Notes: generated from the sequence alone by a model not told the origin. Shown: positions 1-8,260, numbered from the stretch's first letter. The stretch is 17,347 nucleotides of DNA from Candidatus Gerdarchaeota archaeon (GCA_016840905.1 JAEORM010000217.1:1-17347); one strand, 5' to 3'. A program made the numbers and translations.

Positions 1-540
1 ATTGATAGATTATTATTATTTATCACAGTGCTAATTTTCATTGGTACACCTTTAATTCTAGGTATTCTAAGTAAATATATTATTATCAAAATTAAAGGAA
101 AGGAATGGTTTGATACAAAATATCGACCAGTTGTAGGAGTAATCTCAATGATTGCTTTACTCTCAACATTGATCATTCTATTTTCAATTAATGGTGATAA
201 ATTGATTCTTTATCCTAAAGAATTACTTCTAGTCTCTGCACCATTATTATTAGGATTTATTATTGTAGTTGGATTTAATCTTTTGATTACCAAATTATTT
301 AGATTACAATATAGAGAAGCTATTATTACAACCATCATTGGTAGCTCAAGCCATTTTGAGATTGCTATTGCTACTGCTTTAGGGATTAGTGCTTTAGCAG
401 CATTAGGAACCACAATGGGACTTTTCTGGGAAGTACCAATTATGCTAGGACTAGTGTATTTAGGTAAATGGTTGAATAAAAAAGGATTCTGGAAATACAA
501 ACCTAAAGTGAAAAAAGACCAACCACCAACACAAATATGA
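1..540 (+). CDS. ACR3-type arsenite efflux permease, C-terminal part (5' end outside window)
   Basis: This is the C-terminal portion of a membrane transporter of the bile acid:sodium symporter superfamily, most like ACR3 arsenite efflux carriers, which export As(III) through the cytoplasmic membrane. The frame is open to base 1, so the GTG at 28 is probably internal and the true start lies upstream. Visible are about four hydrophobic segments. The ACR3-like landmarks are a segment ending in LFSINGD, the SSSHFEIAIA stretch (SNNFELAIA in typical ACR3) and WEVPIMLGL near the end (EVPVML in the family). A lysine-rich cytoplasmic tail ends the protein. The thiolate-binding cysteine expected in an earlier helix is outside the window, so arsenite specificity cannot be checked. 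No arsR or arsenate reductase gene is seen downstream. The family call is fairly sure; the substrate is inferred. Confidence 0.8.
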   Translation: MDRLLLFITVLIFIGTPLILGILSKYIIIKIKGKEWFDTKYRPVVGVISMIALLSTLIILFSINGDKLILYPKELLLVSAPLLLGFIIVVGFNLLITKLFRLQYREAIITTIIGSSSHFEIAIATALGISALAALGTTMGLFWEVPIMLGLVYLGKWLNKKGFWKYKPKVKKDQPPTQI

Positions 541-547
541 AAAATAT

Positions 548-571
548 GAGGGAGTAATTTCCTCTTTTTTT
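548..571 (+). terminator. Hairpin plus T-tract after the ACR3 gene
   Basis: Just past the ACR3 stop, GAGGGA (548-553) can pair with TTCCTC (559-564), one pair being G-U, around a 5-base loop. Seven T residues follow at 565-571 and then more T-rich sequence. Archaeal RNA polymerase stops at oligo-T tracts, so this is a plausible terminator separating the transporter from the next gene. Confidence 0.55.
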
Positions 572-641
572 ATTTTTAGAACAAACACTAATCAAGGGAA
601 AATATTTTATTTATCTAAAAACTTTCAAAGAATATTATTTT

Positions 642-1631
642 ATGAAAAACAAACAAGGTTATGAAACATTGAACGAACAGGAAAATATTTTCTATCTATC
701 AGAAGAAAAAAAGAAAACAATTGATGAATTGATGAGAAAAGGGAGAAGAGATGTTCCAGATTTCTGTGAAGAGGGATTAAATGAAATAATCTACATTCCT
801 GTTAAAGATGGCAAGTTACGTGTTTTTCATCATGTACCAGAAAAAATAGTCGGTAAGAGACCCATTTTATTTATGCCTGGATATAATTCTTTACCAGAAA
901 CATGGGTTGATTTCCATAAACCAAATCATGATTTGTGTGAATACTATTATCTTGAATCAAGAGAAAAAGCATCAAGTAAATTAACAAATCGATTAAAGGT
1001 AAAATTAACAATCAAAGAATCAGCTTATGATTTGATAAAAGCAATTAATTTTTTAGAATTAAATAAGAGGGATTTTTTACTAATAGCAACAAGCTATGGA
1101 GGTGGAATTGTTTTACAAGGATTAATTGAAGAAATATTAGATGCACCAACAATTGTTATTTTTGATCCCATAGCTCATTGGATTTATACAAGTAAATTCA
1201 TAAATTTCATCAATATGATGACACCACCATTTATTTTGGGAATTTTAAGGAATATTATTGCTAATATCTATCTCAGGAAAATGGAAAATCAAACACAAAA
1301 GAAACGATTTCTTGCTTTCGTTAAAGGAACAAATGCGTGGAAGTTTAGAAAGAGCACTAATCAAAATAAGAGATTTGACATAAGGAGTAAATTACCAGAA
1401 ATAACGAAAGAAGTAGCTATTTTCCATGGACCACTTGATAAATATCATCCTCGAGAAGCATACTATGAGTTTGCTAAAGCAATGCCAAAAGGAAGGTTTT
1501 TCTTTATGAATACAACCGATGAAAATCGTGAATTATTAGCCGGGGTAGTTGGCACTGAATATGCTAAAATTACTAAGGATGAAGGAACGCCAGAAATATT
1601 GAAACAATTCGAGATTAAAATTGAGAGATGA
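642..1631 (+). CDS. Alpha/beta-hydrolase-fold protein lacking an obvious catalytic His
   Basis: This 329-residue protein has no signal peptide or convincing membrane anchor, so it is likely cytosolic. An N-terminal charged extension (about 1-48) precedes the fold. The core shows a strand and oxyanion loop at about 74-83 (ILFMPGYN) and a nucleophile elbow ATSYGGG with Ser151. A lid-like insertion covers about 185-245, and the acid loop is FHGPLDKYHP with Asp266. The last strand (GRFFFMN, 285-290) should be followed by the catalytic His, but there is no histidine anywhere after His269; the sequence there reads TTDENRELLAG. Either His269 is used unusually or the protein is not a classical esterase. 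The ATG start has no clear Shine-Dalgarno site. It is a single gene with 123 bases before the next one. The fold is fairly sure; substrate unknown. Confidence 0.75.
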   Translation: MKNKQGYETLNEQENIFYLSEEKKKTIDELMRKGRRDVPDFCEEGLNEIIYIPVKDGKLRVFHHVPEKIVGKRPILFMPGYNSLPETWVDFHKPNHDLCEYYYLESREKASSKLTNRLKVKLTIKESAYDLIKAINFLELNKRDFLLIATSYGGGIVLQGLIEEILDAPTIVIFDPIAHWIYTSKFINFINMMTPPFILGILRNIIANIYLRKMENQTQKKRFLAFVKGTNAWKFRKSTNQNKRFDIRSKLPEITKEVAIFHGPLDKYHPREAYYEFAKAMPKGRFFFMNTTDENRELLAGVVGTEYAKITKDEGTPEILKQFEIKIER

Positions 1632-1737
1632 TTGCTTAATTATAATTCTTTTATCGATCAGAAGTTTGTCACTATCAATAATTATTAAAAAAACAAACGT
1701 GGTTGTTCATTAGCAATTTATAATTAGCTTATATATC

Positions 1738-1742
1738 GGAGG
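1738..1742 (+). promoter_or_regulatory. Ribosome binding site supporting a TTG start
   Basis: GGAGG lies 12 bases before the TTG at 1755. The next in-frame ATG (1782) would clip the first membrane helix and is too far from this site, so TTG is preferred. Confidence 0.6.
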
Positions 1743-1754
1743 AACAAATTTTAC

Positions 1755-2717
1755 TTGACCAATACAATACTAGCGATTTTTATGGCAATATTTGCATACT
1801 CAACATTAAATATCGGATTGGTCCTTCAGAAAAAAGGAGCTTCGTTACTCCCAAAAATTGAAGAAGTAAAATTTTGGCAAAATATCAAGAATTTTTTTAC
1901 AAATAAAATTTGGTTAATAGGTTTCCTTCTAACAGTCCTCTCTTTTATTTTTCTTGCAGTGGCAATGAATCAAGGTTCACTTTCAATAGTGGCACCTATG
2001 CAAGCGGTTGGTTTAATTGTCTTAGTTATCTTCTCATATTTTTATCTCAAAGAACGTATACGAATACCAGAATTGATTGCTATAGGTTTGATAATCATAG
2101 GGGTTATAATCTTAGGGATTACCAGCCCCGACGTAGATTTTTCATATTCCTTAGATGAAGTTAATAATTCATTTCTTCAATTAAAATCATTACTCTTTAT
2201 TGGTTTGCTAACGTTTATTGTCATTGCTCTTTCAGCTTTCTCCTTCCCTAAGAAATTCCAATATACTAGTGCTATTTTTGCTTTTGGTGCAGGTATCTTC
2301 TCAGGTTTAGGTGATACTTTTACAAAAGCATTTATGAGTGGTTTAGATTTCAGTAATTTTAGTTCATCATTTGTTTTTGCACTCTCAAAATGGTATTGGT
2401 GGGTTTATGTGCTTCTTATGTCAGGATATAATATCATAGCAGGTATTTTCCCGCAAATAGCTTTTCAAAGAGGAAAAGCAGTTATTGTTACTCCAATTTT
2501 TTCAGTAATGTCACTTACTACACCAGTGTTTTGTGGGATAATAGTTTTCTCAGAATGGAATGATCTCGCAACATTAACATTAATAATGAAAATCATATCA
2601 ATAGTATTGGTTATTGGTGGAGTTATTATTCTATCATATTTGAATGCGAAATCTAAAAATCAAGAAATAAAAGAAATCGTGATTGAACCTGTAACTCAAA
2701 TTGCCACTGATGATTGA
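1755..2717 (+). CDS. DMT-superfamily (EamA/NIPA-like) membrane transporter
   Basis: This is a 320-residue integral membrane protein with about ten hydrophobic segments arranged as two halves of five, the usual architecture of the drug/metabolite transporter superfamily. The first half begins with a helix followed by LVLQKKGASLLP, reminiscent of NIPA-type Mg2+ transporters. It also holds the conserved pattern of a helix, NQGSLSIVAPMQAVG, then YLKERI and a glycine-rich helix ending near residue 124. After a soluble loop (about 126-142) the second half repeats this, with FQRGKAVIVTPIFSVMSL and a final helix GGVIILSYL. A short charged cytoplasmic tail ends it. The start is TTG, supported by GGAGG upstream. 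Substrate could be Mg2+ or a small metabolite; sequence alone does not decide. It stands alone and converges on the chelatase-like gene with 14 bases between stops. Confidence 0.8.
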   Translation: MTNTILAIFMAIFAYSTLNIGLVLQKKGASLLPKIEEVKFWQNIKNFFTNKIWLIGFLLTVLSFIFLAVAMNQGSLSIVAPMQAVGLIVLVIFSYFYLKERIRIPELIAIGLIIIGVIILGITSPDVDFSYSLDEVNNSFLQLKSLLFIGLLTFIVIALSAFSFPKKFQYTSAIFAFGAGIFSGLGDTFTKAFMSGLDFSNFSSSFVFALSKWYWWVYVLLMSGYNIIAGIFPQIAFQRGKAVIVTPIFSVMSLTTPVFCGIIVFSEWNDLATLTLIMKIISIVLVIGGVIILSYLNAKSKNQEIKEIVIEPVTQIATDD

Positions 2718-2731
2718 AGAAAAACTAAACA

Positions 2732-3262
2732 TTATTGAAAATATTTTCTTATTTGATTAGCTAAAAAATCAGCTACTTCAGGAAGAGCAAATGGCCAAGC
2801 ATAGATGATTTTAGTTTTAGGATAATCTTTTGATATTAATTTAATGGTTTCAGGAATATCTATCTCTGAATGTTCTCCTCCAGGAGTAATCATTGGTGTG
2901 GTAACGTAAATTGCTTTCGGATTGGATTCGAGAGCTTGTAATAAAGCATCTTTTACTGAAGGATTACAAAATTCATTGAAACCAATAAAAGTTTCACAAC
3001 CAATTATTTTCTCAAGTTGTTTTCCTATTTCAATGGAACTTGTATAATAAGGATCATTATCTTTTGTTCGTTCCCAATTTTTCATCTTTTTTTCTATAGC
3101 TAATGCACGTTTCTTAGTAGCATCATCCACACTATTCGGATTATGTTCCAACCTAAGATGAACACCATAAAAGAAAGCCATTTCGTCCATGGGGAAATCT
3201 TTGGGAGGTGAACCATGCATCGCAAGTACAATTTTTATGTCAGAATTTAATTGATCATTCAT
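2732..3262 (-). CDS. CbiX-like single-domain chelatase-family protein
   Basis: This 176-residue protein belongs to the type II chelatase fold (CbiX/SirB/ferrochelatase), whose members insert Co2+ or Fe2+ into sirohydrochlorin. Visible are the N-terminal metal-site motif LAMHGSPP with His16 and the second histidine in TPGGEHSEIDIPETI (His131), matching the GGHxxxDIP pattern of CbiX. FIGFNEFCNPSVKDALLQA (92-110) corresponds to the middle helix region. It is longer than the ~120-residue archaeal CbiXS because of a charged insertion at about 25-70. No cobalamin, siroheme or F430 genes are nearby, so the tetrapyrrole substrate is unproven. It lies downstream of tldE on the same strand, but a hairpin terminator in the 103-base gap suggests its own promoter. 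The fold is fairly certain; the reaction is inferred. Confidence 0.72.
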   Translation of the reverse strand: MNDQLNSDIKIVLAMHGSPPKDFPMDEMAFFYGVHLRLEHNPNSVDDATKKRALAIEKKMKNWERTKDNDPYYTSSIEIGKQLEKIIGCETFIGFNEFCNPSVKDALLQALESNPKAIYVTTPMITPGGEHSEIDIPETIKLISKDYPKTKIIYAWPFALPEVADFLANQIRKYFQ

Positions 3263-3323
3263 CTAAAATACACTCATTTATTATTTGACAAAAGGTAACA
3301 AAAAAATTTGTTCTTTAGAAAGT

Positions 3324-3358
3324 AAAAAAAGAGATAAATGAGATAAAATTATCTCATT
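3324..3358 (-). terminator. Strong hairpin with T-tract after tldE
   Basis: A perfect 10-base inverted repeat (arms 3337-3346 and 3349-3358, AATGAGATAA type) starts 7 bases past the tldE stop. On the minus strand it is followed by seven T residues (3330-3324). This reads as a terminator of the tldD-tldE transcript, separating it from the chelatase-like gene. Confidence 0.65.
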
Positions 3359-3365
3359 GATTTGA

Positions 3366-4739
3366 TTATTCTTTCTGTGAACCAGTAATAGTAAAAGCCG
3401 GTAATTTCATAGGAGGAATCTTTGCTGGTCCGTAATTAATATCAGAATATTTGCCTATAAGATCGATATTTGCAAGGAATTTAAGAACTGAATCAGTGTA
3501 TCTTAGGGTTTTCAAGGGGTATTGTATTTCACCGTTTTCAATTAACCAAGCACCATCTCGAGTCAAGCCTGTGAAAATTCCCTGAGTAGGATTGACAGCA
3601 TTTTGATAATGGAAATGAGTAATGAGAATACCTTTCTTTGTTTCAGCAATCATTTCATCTAGATTTGAATCACCTTCACCGACAAAGAGATTTCCAGGGA
3701 ATGGCATTGAACGACCACGGAATTTGGCATTGTGACCTGTAGTAGCAACACCATCTTTTGTAGCAGTAAGTGTATCATAAGCTAGATTTTTAACAACACC
3801 ATCTTTGACCATTTCCAATTTTGTTTTAGGCATACCTTCATCATCAAAAGCTGCACGATAGACTTGTCGCTTATCAAAACCATCGTCCCAAAGATTGAAT
3901 TTTTCAGAAAATGCTTTCTCACCAATCTTATCTCTAATGAAGCTAACATAATCTTGATACATAGCAGCACTAAAACCAAAGTAGCTCATAAAGAACATGA
4001 AACCTCCTACTGCAGCAGGTTCAAGAACAACTTCATAAGTATCAGGTTCGATGAATTGCATACCAAAACCATTAGCAGCTTTTTGAGCAGCTTGTTCAGC
4101 AACCTCTTTGATTTTTAGTTGAGTGAAATCTTGACGATTATCAGCTGACCAACCAGCAGTTTGTTCAGAACCATCTTCAGCAAGAACAGTTAAATTGACA
4201 TTACTACCAGTGCCAATTTCATGAGCTTCAACACCAAGGGAGTTCATAAGGATACGTTCAGCAGTAACATTAGAGATAGCACCAGCAACAGCTTTAATTC
4301 GCTTATCAATTGCATGAGCGCTATTAATAGCTACAGTAGCAAATTCAGCTCGTTGTTCAGGAGTAGCATTAACAGTATTCATAGAAACGGTTTCAGAAAT
4401 AGGAATTTCTGTTAGAGGTTGAGGTGCAGGAATGGATTTGAAATCTTTATTTTCAGGTGAAATCTTAGCGATCTTCACTGCATCAGCAACAGCAGAAGCA
4501 ATAGAAGCATTATCAAGAACTTCAACAGAAGTAGAACCTTTCCTTTTACCAATGTAAGCAATGGTTGTAACATTAGCGTGATTTTCAGCAACGTTTTGAT
4601 CAATAATACTATTAGCTAAACGAGTTAAAGCAGAAGTTCGTAAGGTAATAATAACTTCAGTTTGAGTAGCTCCCAGTTTTTTAGCTTCATTAAGAACGAA
4701 GCGACCTTTTTCAAATAATAAATCCTTATTGATTTCCAT
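3366..4739 (-). CDS. tldE: TldE/PmbA-family subunit of the TldD-TldE metalloprotease
   Basis: This is the non-catalytic partner of TldD, about 457 residues from the chosen start. In E. coli TldD and TldE/PmbA form a heterodimer that digests unfolded or cyclised peptides such as microcin B17 precursor and CcdA. The protein shows the family layout: an N-terminal helical and beta domain rich in alanine, and a C-terminal barrel-like half with TLTATKDGVATTGHNAKF, RSMPFPGNLFV and GIFTGLTRDGAWLIENGEI. It lacks the HExxxH zinc motif, as expected of TldE. The longer frame begins at 4766, but an AAGGAGG site at 4752-4758 precedes the ATG at 4739 by 12 bases, so 4739 is preferred. It overlaps the tldD stop by 14 bases, implying translational coupling. 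Family assignment is secure; natural substrate unknown. Confidence 0.88.
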   Translation of the reverse strand: MEINKDLLFEKGRFVLNEAKKLGATQTEVIITLRTSALTRLANSIIDQNVAENHANVTTIAYIGKRKGSTSVEVLDNASIASAVADAVKIAKISPENKDFKSIPAPQPLTEIPISETVSMNTVNATPEQRAEFATVAINSAHAIDKRIKAVAGAISNVTAERILMNSLGVEAHEIGTGSNVNLTVLAEDGSEQTAGWSADNRQDFTQLKIKEVAEQAAQKAANGFGMQFIEPDTYEVVLEPAAVGGFMFFMSYFGFSAAMYQDYVSFIRDKIGEKAFSEKFNLWDDGFDKRQVYRAAFDDEGMPKTKLEMVKDGVVKNLAYDTLTATKDGVATTGHNAKFRGRSMPFPGNLFVGEGDSNLDEMIAETKKGILITHFHYQNAVNPTQGIFTGLTRDGAWLIENGEIQYPLKTLRYTDSVLKFLANIDLIGKYSDINYGPAKIPPMKLPAFTITGSQKE

Positions 4740-6204
4740 CTTGTGCAGTAGCCTCCTTAGTAACACCTATTCGAACGTTATTAAAACGTGCTGTACCACA
4801 ACCATGACCAACATACATCACTTGTCCTGGCTGTCCTTTACCACAGTTAGGAGTACCTAACAATTGCCAATCATCTTTTGAGTGAGCATCCATTCCTCCC
4901 CAAAATTCTGGAGTTATACCAGTGTAAGTAGGATTCTTAATTATATCACCTATTTCACCATTAACTATTTCCCAAGCAATTTCTGTTCCAAATTGGAAGT
5001 TCAATCGCTTATCATCTATACTCCAGCTCTTATTAGTGATCATGAGTATTCCTTTTTTAGTGTCAGCTATTAATTCATCTTGTTTCCAATCACCAGGCTC
5101 AAGATTGATGTTAACCATTCTTACTATAGGTAATTTTTGTGGGCTGTCGGCTCGCATACCAGCTGAGCTTTTTTCTAATCCAAGTATTGCAGCTGTTTCC
5201 CTTGAAGATTGATAACCTACAAATAATCCATCTTTTATCAGTTGAACTCTCCGAGCTGATACTCCTTCGTCATCATACCCAAATGTTCCTAATCCACCTG
5301 GTAGAGTACAATCTGCTACAATATTGACATGTTCACTACCATACTGCAATTTTCCTAGTAAATCAGGAGTCATAAAACTTGTTCCTGCATAAGCTGCTTC
5401 TGTGCCTAGAACTCTATCTAATTCTGTTGGGTGACCACAGCTCTCATGGATTTGAAGCATTAATTGATGACCACTCAATAGTAAAGTCGTTTTTTCAGAT
5501 GGACAAGATTTTGCTGCTGTTAACATAATAGCTTCTTTTGCAGTGTTCTCAACATTTTCTAACAAGTTCAAACTTTCAAAATATTCATACCCTTGTGAAG
5601 AGAAGTTTCCTCGAAAAGAACCTGGGAAAGATCGTACTTGAGGTTGTGAACCAGGACTTACTGCTGTACATGAAAACCCTCCTCCACAGAAAGTTATCTG
5701 TTGGGTAATATAAGCTCCTTCTGTGCTAGCGAAGATTTTATCCTCTCGATGTCCTCGATAATCTGCCTGAGTTAATTTTATTTCCTCAGGATTGTATTCC
5801 CTTAAGCGTTTATCGATTTCAACTAAAGTAGCTATTTTCTCTTCTGTTGGAACAGCAAAGGGATCTTTCTGATATTTTGTTTTATAATCATCCTCTACAG
5901 CCTTCTCATCCACAAATTCAATTGGTTTCTTTCTTGTGGAGCCCGAAGCTTTAGCTATTCTTACAGCAAGTTTAGCTGCACGTTCAAGTTCATCAGGAGT
6001 AATCATATATGATCCTGCAAAACCCAAACCGCCATTAGCTATTGTTCTTATACCAAATCCTTTCTCTGTCGACAAATTCAGAGCATCGATATTTCCTCGT
6101 TTGATTGAAATATCTTCATCTTGTATCGTAACCATACGAATATCGGCATAAGAAGCGCCTTCCTTGCTGCAAATATCCAGTGCTTTTTGTATTAGATCTC
6201 GCAT
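4726..6204 (-). CDS. tldD: TldD-family zinc metalloprotease, catalytic subunit
   Basis: This 492-residue protein is a full-length TldD homologue. The zinc-binding motif HESCGH gives ligands His253 and His258 with catalytic Glu254, inside the conserved run HESCGHPTELDRVLGTEAAY. Cys454 in TPNCGKGQPGQ matches the third zinc ligand of E. coli TldD. Other family blocks are FGYDDEGVSARRVQLIKDG (308-326) and GMRADSPQ (349-356). The N-terminal half (about 1-230) carries the helical and beta domain with GFGIRTIANGGLGFAGS. With TldE it forms a hollow cytoplasmic heterodimer that admits unfolded peptides. It is the first gene of the tldD-tldE unit and is transcribed divergently from the Nudix gene across 193 bases. 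The ATG at 6204 matches the usual N-terminus of the family. Confidence 0.92.
   Translation of the reverse strand: MRDLIQKALDICSKEGASYADIRMVTIQDEDISIKRGNIDALNLSTEKGFGIRTIANGGLGFAGSYMITPDELERAAKLAVRIAKASGSTRKKPIEFVDEKAVEDDYKTKYQKDPFAVPTEEKIATLVEIDKRLREYNPEEIKLTQADYRGHREDKIFASTEGAYITQQITFCGGGFSCTAVSPGSQPQVRSFPGSFRGNFSSQGYEYFESLNLLENVENTAKEAIMLTAAKSCPSEKTTLLLSGHQLMLQIHESCGHPTELDRVLGTEAAYAGTSFMTPDLLGKLQYGSEHVNIVADCTLPGGLGTFGYDDEGVSARRVQLIKDGLFVGYQSSRETAAILGLEKSSAGMRADSPQKLPIVRMVNINLEPGDWKQDELIADTKKGILMITNKSWSIDDKRLNFQFGTEIAWEIVNGEIGDIIKNPTYTGITPEFWGGMDAHSKDDWQLLGTPNCGKGQPGQVMYVGHGCGTARFNNVRIGVTKEATAQDGNQ
4752..4758 (-). promoter_or_regulatory. Shine-Dalgarno site deciding the tldE start
   Basis: On the minus strand AAGGAGG lies inside the end of tldD, 12 bases before ATG 4739. 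It lies downstream of the alternative start at 4766, so it cannot serve that one. Confidence 0.75.
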
Positions 6205-6397
6205 GTTGTATTTGCACCAAGATGTTAAGTCTAATTGAATTATTAATTCTTTCTAATAATCTTGAACATTCAATTATTTTTTAATGATTAGATTTTAGAA
6301 CAATTATATCATATTCAAAGAACTTAAAAAGTATAATAATAATTAATCCTAGGTAAATTATTATCACAAAAAGGTATATTGAGGATATTAATTGTTT

Positions 6398-7102
6398 ATG
6401 AAAAAGAAATTAGAGATACTTTGGGAAGGATATTTGCCAATTACTAATGTTCTTTGGAAATACAATCCTTCGGAATCAATTATTTTATCAGACTCAACAA
6501 AAAAAGAGTGTGAAAAATACTGGACCAAACTAACCGAACAATATCCTAACATTTATGATGGAACTCTACTTTCAGTTAATAATATTGATTATCAAGAAAA
6601 CGATATTATCTTTCATTTAGGAAATATACGTTACTCTGAGCTCTCTTATCATTGTAAGAACAATTTACAATTAGAACACTCAATTGGTTCATTAGGTTTT
6701 CAAGCACTAATATACAATCTCTCCCACACTGACATTTTGATTGGTCAAAGAGCATCAACATCTGACTATCGACCGAATTTTTATGGAACACCGGGAGGGA
6801 TATTCGAAGCTTTTGATGTAAAAGGAACAATTAGAGATGCTTGTATAAGAGAAATCCAAGAAGAAATTTTTACAGCAATAAAACCCGAATCTATGAGATT
6901 ATTAGCTATTTTTAGAGAGGAATCTTTTACAGCTGTTGGATTAATCATTGAAATTGAAACATTAAAGGACAAAGAGACCACTATTATTAAAGGAAATGAA
7001 GAATGGCAGGGTAATCAACTTCAATGGTTGCCGGTTTCAAAATTAATTGAACTTAAAGATGATACGCTTATGGATAGTTTAATTTATGTAAAATATCTGT
7101 GA
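6398..7102 (+). CDS. Nudix hydrolase with an unusual Nudix box
   Basis: This protein of about 234 residues has a Nudix domain in its second half and an N-terminal region (about 1-95) that I do not recognise. Nudix enzymes hydrolyse nucleoside diphosphates linked to another moiety, using Mg2+ held by the REUxEE helix. Here the helix is REIQEE, preceded by YGTPGGIFEAFDVKG. Sixteen residues separate the last Gly of GG from the Arg of RE, against thirteen in the canonical GX5EX7REUXEEXGU. Gly also sits where the upstream Glu is expected, and Phe-Thr follows the EE helix in place of the usual Gly. The metal-binding glutamates are kept, so activity is plausible. ATG 6398 is chosen; an in-frame TTG at 6392 is also possible, and GAGGA at 6381-6385 could serve either. 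Substrate unknown. Confidence 0.75.
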   Translation: MKKKLEILWEGYLPITNVLWKYNPSESIILSDSTKKECEKYWTKLTEQYPNIYDGTLLSVNNIDYQENDIIFHLGNIRYSELSYHCKNNLQLEHSIGSLGFQALIYNLSHTDILIGQRASTSDYRPNFYGTPGGIFEAFDVKGTIRDACIREIQEEIFTAIKPESMRLLAIFREESFTAVGLIIEIETLKDKETTIIKGNEEWQGNQLQWLPVSKLIELKDDTLMDSLIYVKYL

Positions 7103-7121
7103 TGTTCAATAATTCTTTTCC

Positions 7122-7128
7122 TTTTTTT
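7122..7128 (+). terminator. Oligo-T tract after the Nudix gene
   Basis: Seven consecutive T residues follow a T/C-rich stretch about 20 bases past the Nudix stop. This suits archaeal oligo-T termination. There is no clear hairpin, so the call is weak. Confidence 0.35.
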
Positions 7129-7192
7129 ATAATAATATTCAATAATGAGTAAACTCTTGTTGGATGCAAATGGTAATTTTAGGTGTTATTAA

Positions 7193-8260
7193 ATGACAAA
7201 TAAAATTGTTGGAGATTTAAAGGAGCTTTCACAAATAGTTGGTATTGCTTCTCGAGAAAGCAGAGTTGTTAAAGCGATCAAACAGAAAATTGATGGTCTT
7301 GCTGATGAAATTAAAGTAGATATTAGTGGTAATCTTATTGCTACTCTTAAAGGAACAGACAATGATGCACCTGTTCTAATGCTTGATGCCCATACAGATG
7401 AAATTGGCTTAATCGTTAGACATATCACCCCAGATGGGTTCATTTATTTTGCTAAAATCGGTGGATTTGTTGACCTAATTTTTCCTAGCCAAACAGTTAT
7501 TTTTGTCCCCGATGATGAGAGCAAAAAACCTGTTTATGGAGTGATTGGTATTAAACCTCCCCATATTACCGTACAAGGTGAAGGAGCAAAGATTCCTAGC
7601 GCATCAGAATTAGCTGTTGATATCGGAGCAGCTTCTCTTGAGGAAGTTAATTCCCTTGGAATCGATATAGGAACTACTGGTACTCTTGTAGGTGAATTTA
7701 GAGAACTTGGAACTGGCAAAGTTCTTGGTAAAGCTTTTGATGATCGCACTGGTTGTGTTGTTCTTATTGAAACTCTTCGAAGATTAGCAAAAAATAGACC
7801 TAAAGGGACTATTGTTTTCAATTTTGCTTCTGGAGAAGAAGTTGGCGCTCGAGGAGCTACCACAGCAGCCTATACCTTAAATCCAGATATGGCTTTAGCT
7901 ATAGAGAATACCACTGCAGGTGACACTCCAGGTGTTTCTAGTCAAGATTGTCCTACAAAGTTAAGTGAGGGTCCAGCGATCACTATTGCTGATGCATCAT
8001 TAATCGTAAATGAAAAAATCGTCAATAAATTGAAAGCTCTTGCTAATGAATTAAAAATTCCTTGGCAGTATAAACGACCTCTTTCTGGAGGAACTGATGC
8101 TGGAAGGATAGCTTTAGTTAGAGGAGGAATTCCTTCAGGTGTTGTTTCTGTTCCTTGTAGATACATTCACAGTCCAGTTAGCATTCTTGATCCTAAAGAT
8201 ATAGAAAGAGCATGTGATTTAGTTGAAGCTTTTGCTCGAAGTTTCACTGAATTGCTTTAA
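7193..8260 (+). CDS. M42-family (TET/FrvX-type) metallo-aminopeptidase
   Basis: This 355-residue cytosolic peptidase matches family M42, whose archaeal members (TET) form tetrahedral dodecamers that trim peptides released by the proteasome. Expected two-metal-site residues are all visible: His67 in LDAHTDEIG, Asp183 in GKAFDDRTG, the catalytic/ligand pair Glu215-Glu216 in ASGEEVGARG, an acidic residue at Glu238 in AIENTTAGDTPG, and His326 in CRYIHSPVS. Position 238 is Asp in many M42 enzymes; Glu there also occurs in the family. GGTDAGRI (299-306) is another family block. The inserted PDZ-like oligomerisation domain spans roughly 72-165. ATG 7193 follows AGGTG by 7 bases. It lies between the Nudix and acyl-CoA synthetase genes on the same strand, with about 90-100 bases on either side. 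Exact peptide preference cannot be read. Confidence 0.92.
   Translation: MTNKIVGDLKELSQIVGIASRESRVVKAIKQKIDGLADEIKVDISGNLIATLKGTDNDAPVLMLDAHTDEIGLIVRHITPDGFIYFAKIGGFVDLIFPSQTVIFVPDDESKKPVYGVIGIKPPHITVQGEGAKIPSASELAVDIGAASLEEVNSLGIDIGTTGTLVGEFRELGTGKVLGKAFDDRTGCVVLIETLRRLAKNRPKGTIVFNFASGEEVGARGATTAAYTLNPDMALAIENTTAGDTPGVSSQDCPTKLSEGPAITIADASLIVNEKIVNKLKALANELKIPWQYKRPLSGGTDAGRIALVRGGIPSGVVSVPCRYIHSPVSILDPKDIERACDLVEAFARSFTELL

Noticed and set aside
1910..2158. Alternative plus-strand frame inside the DMT transporter gene
   Set aside because: The overlapping frame has the ten membrane segments and family motifs; this one has none.
2737..2748. Palindrome GAAAATATTTTC at the chelatase gene 3' end
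   Set aside because: It lies within coding sequence, is made almost only of A and T, and is short enough to arise by chance in this DNA.
7534..7863. Minus-strand open frame of 109 codons inside the M42 gene
   Set aside because: The M42 frame carries all catalytic residues; the antisense frame has low-complexity composition typical of a shadow.
7904..7909. Glu238 in the M42 peptidase as a lost metal ligand
   Set aside because: Glu replaces Asp at this position in some M42 members and can still bind metal; all other ligands are present.
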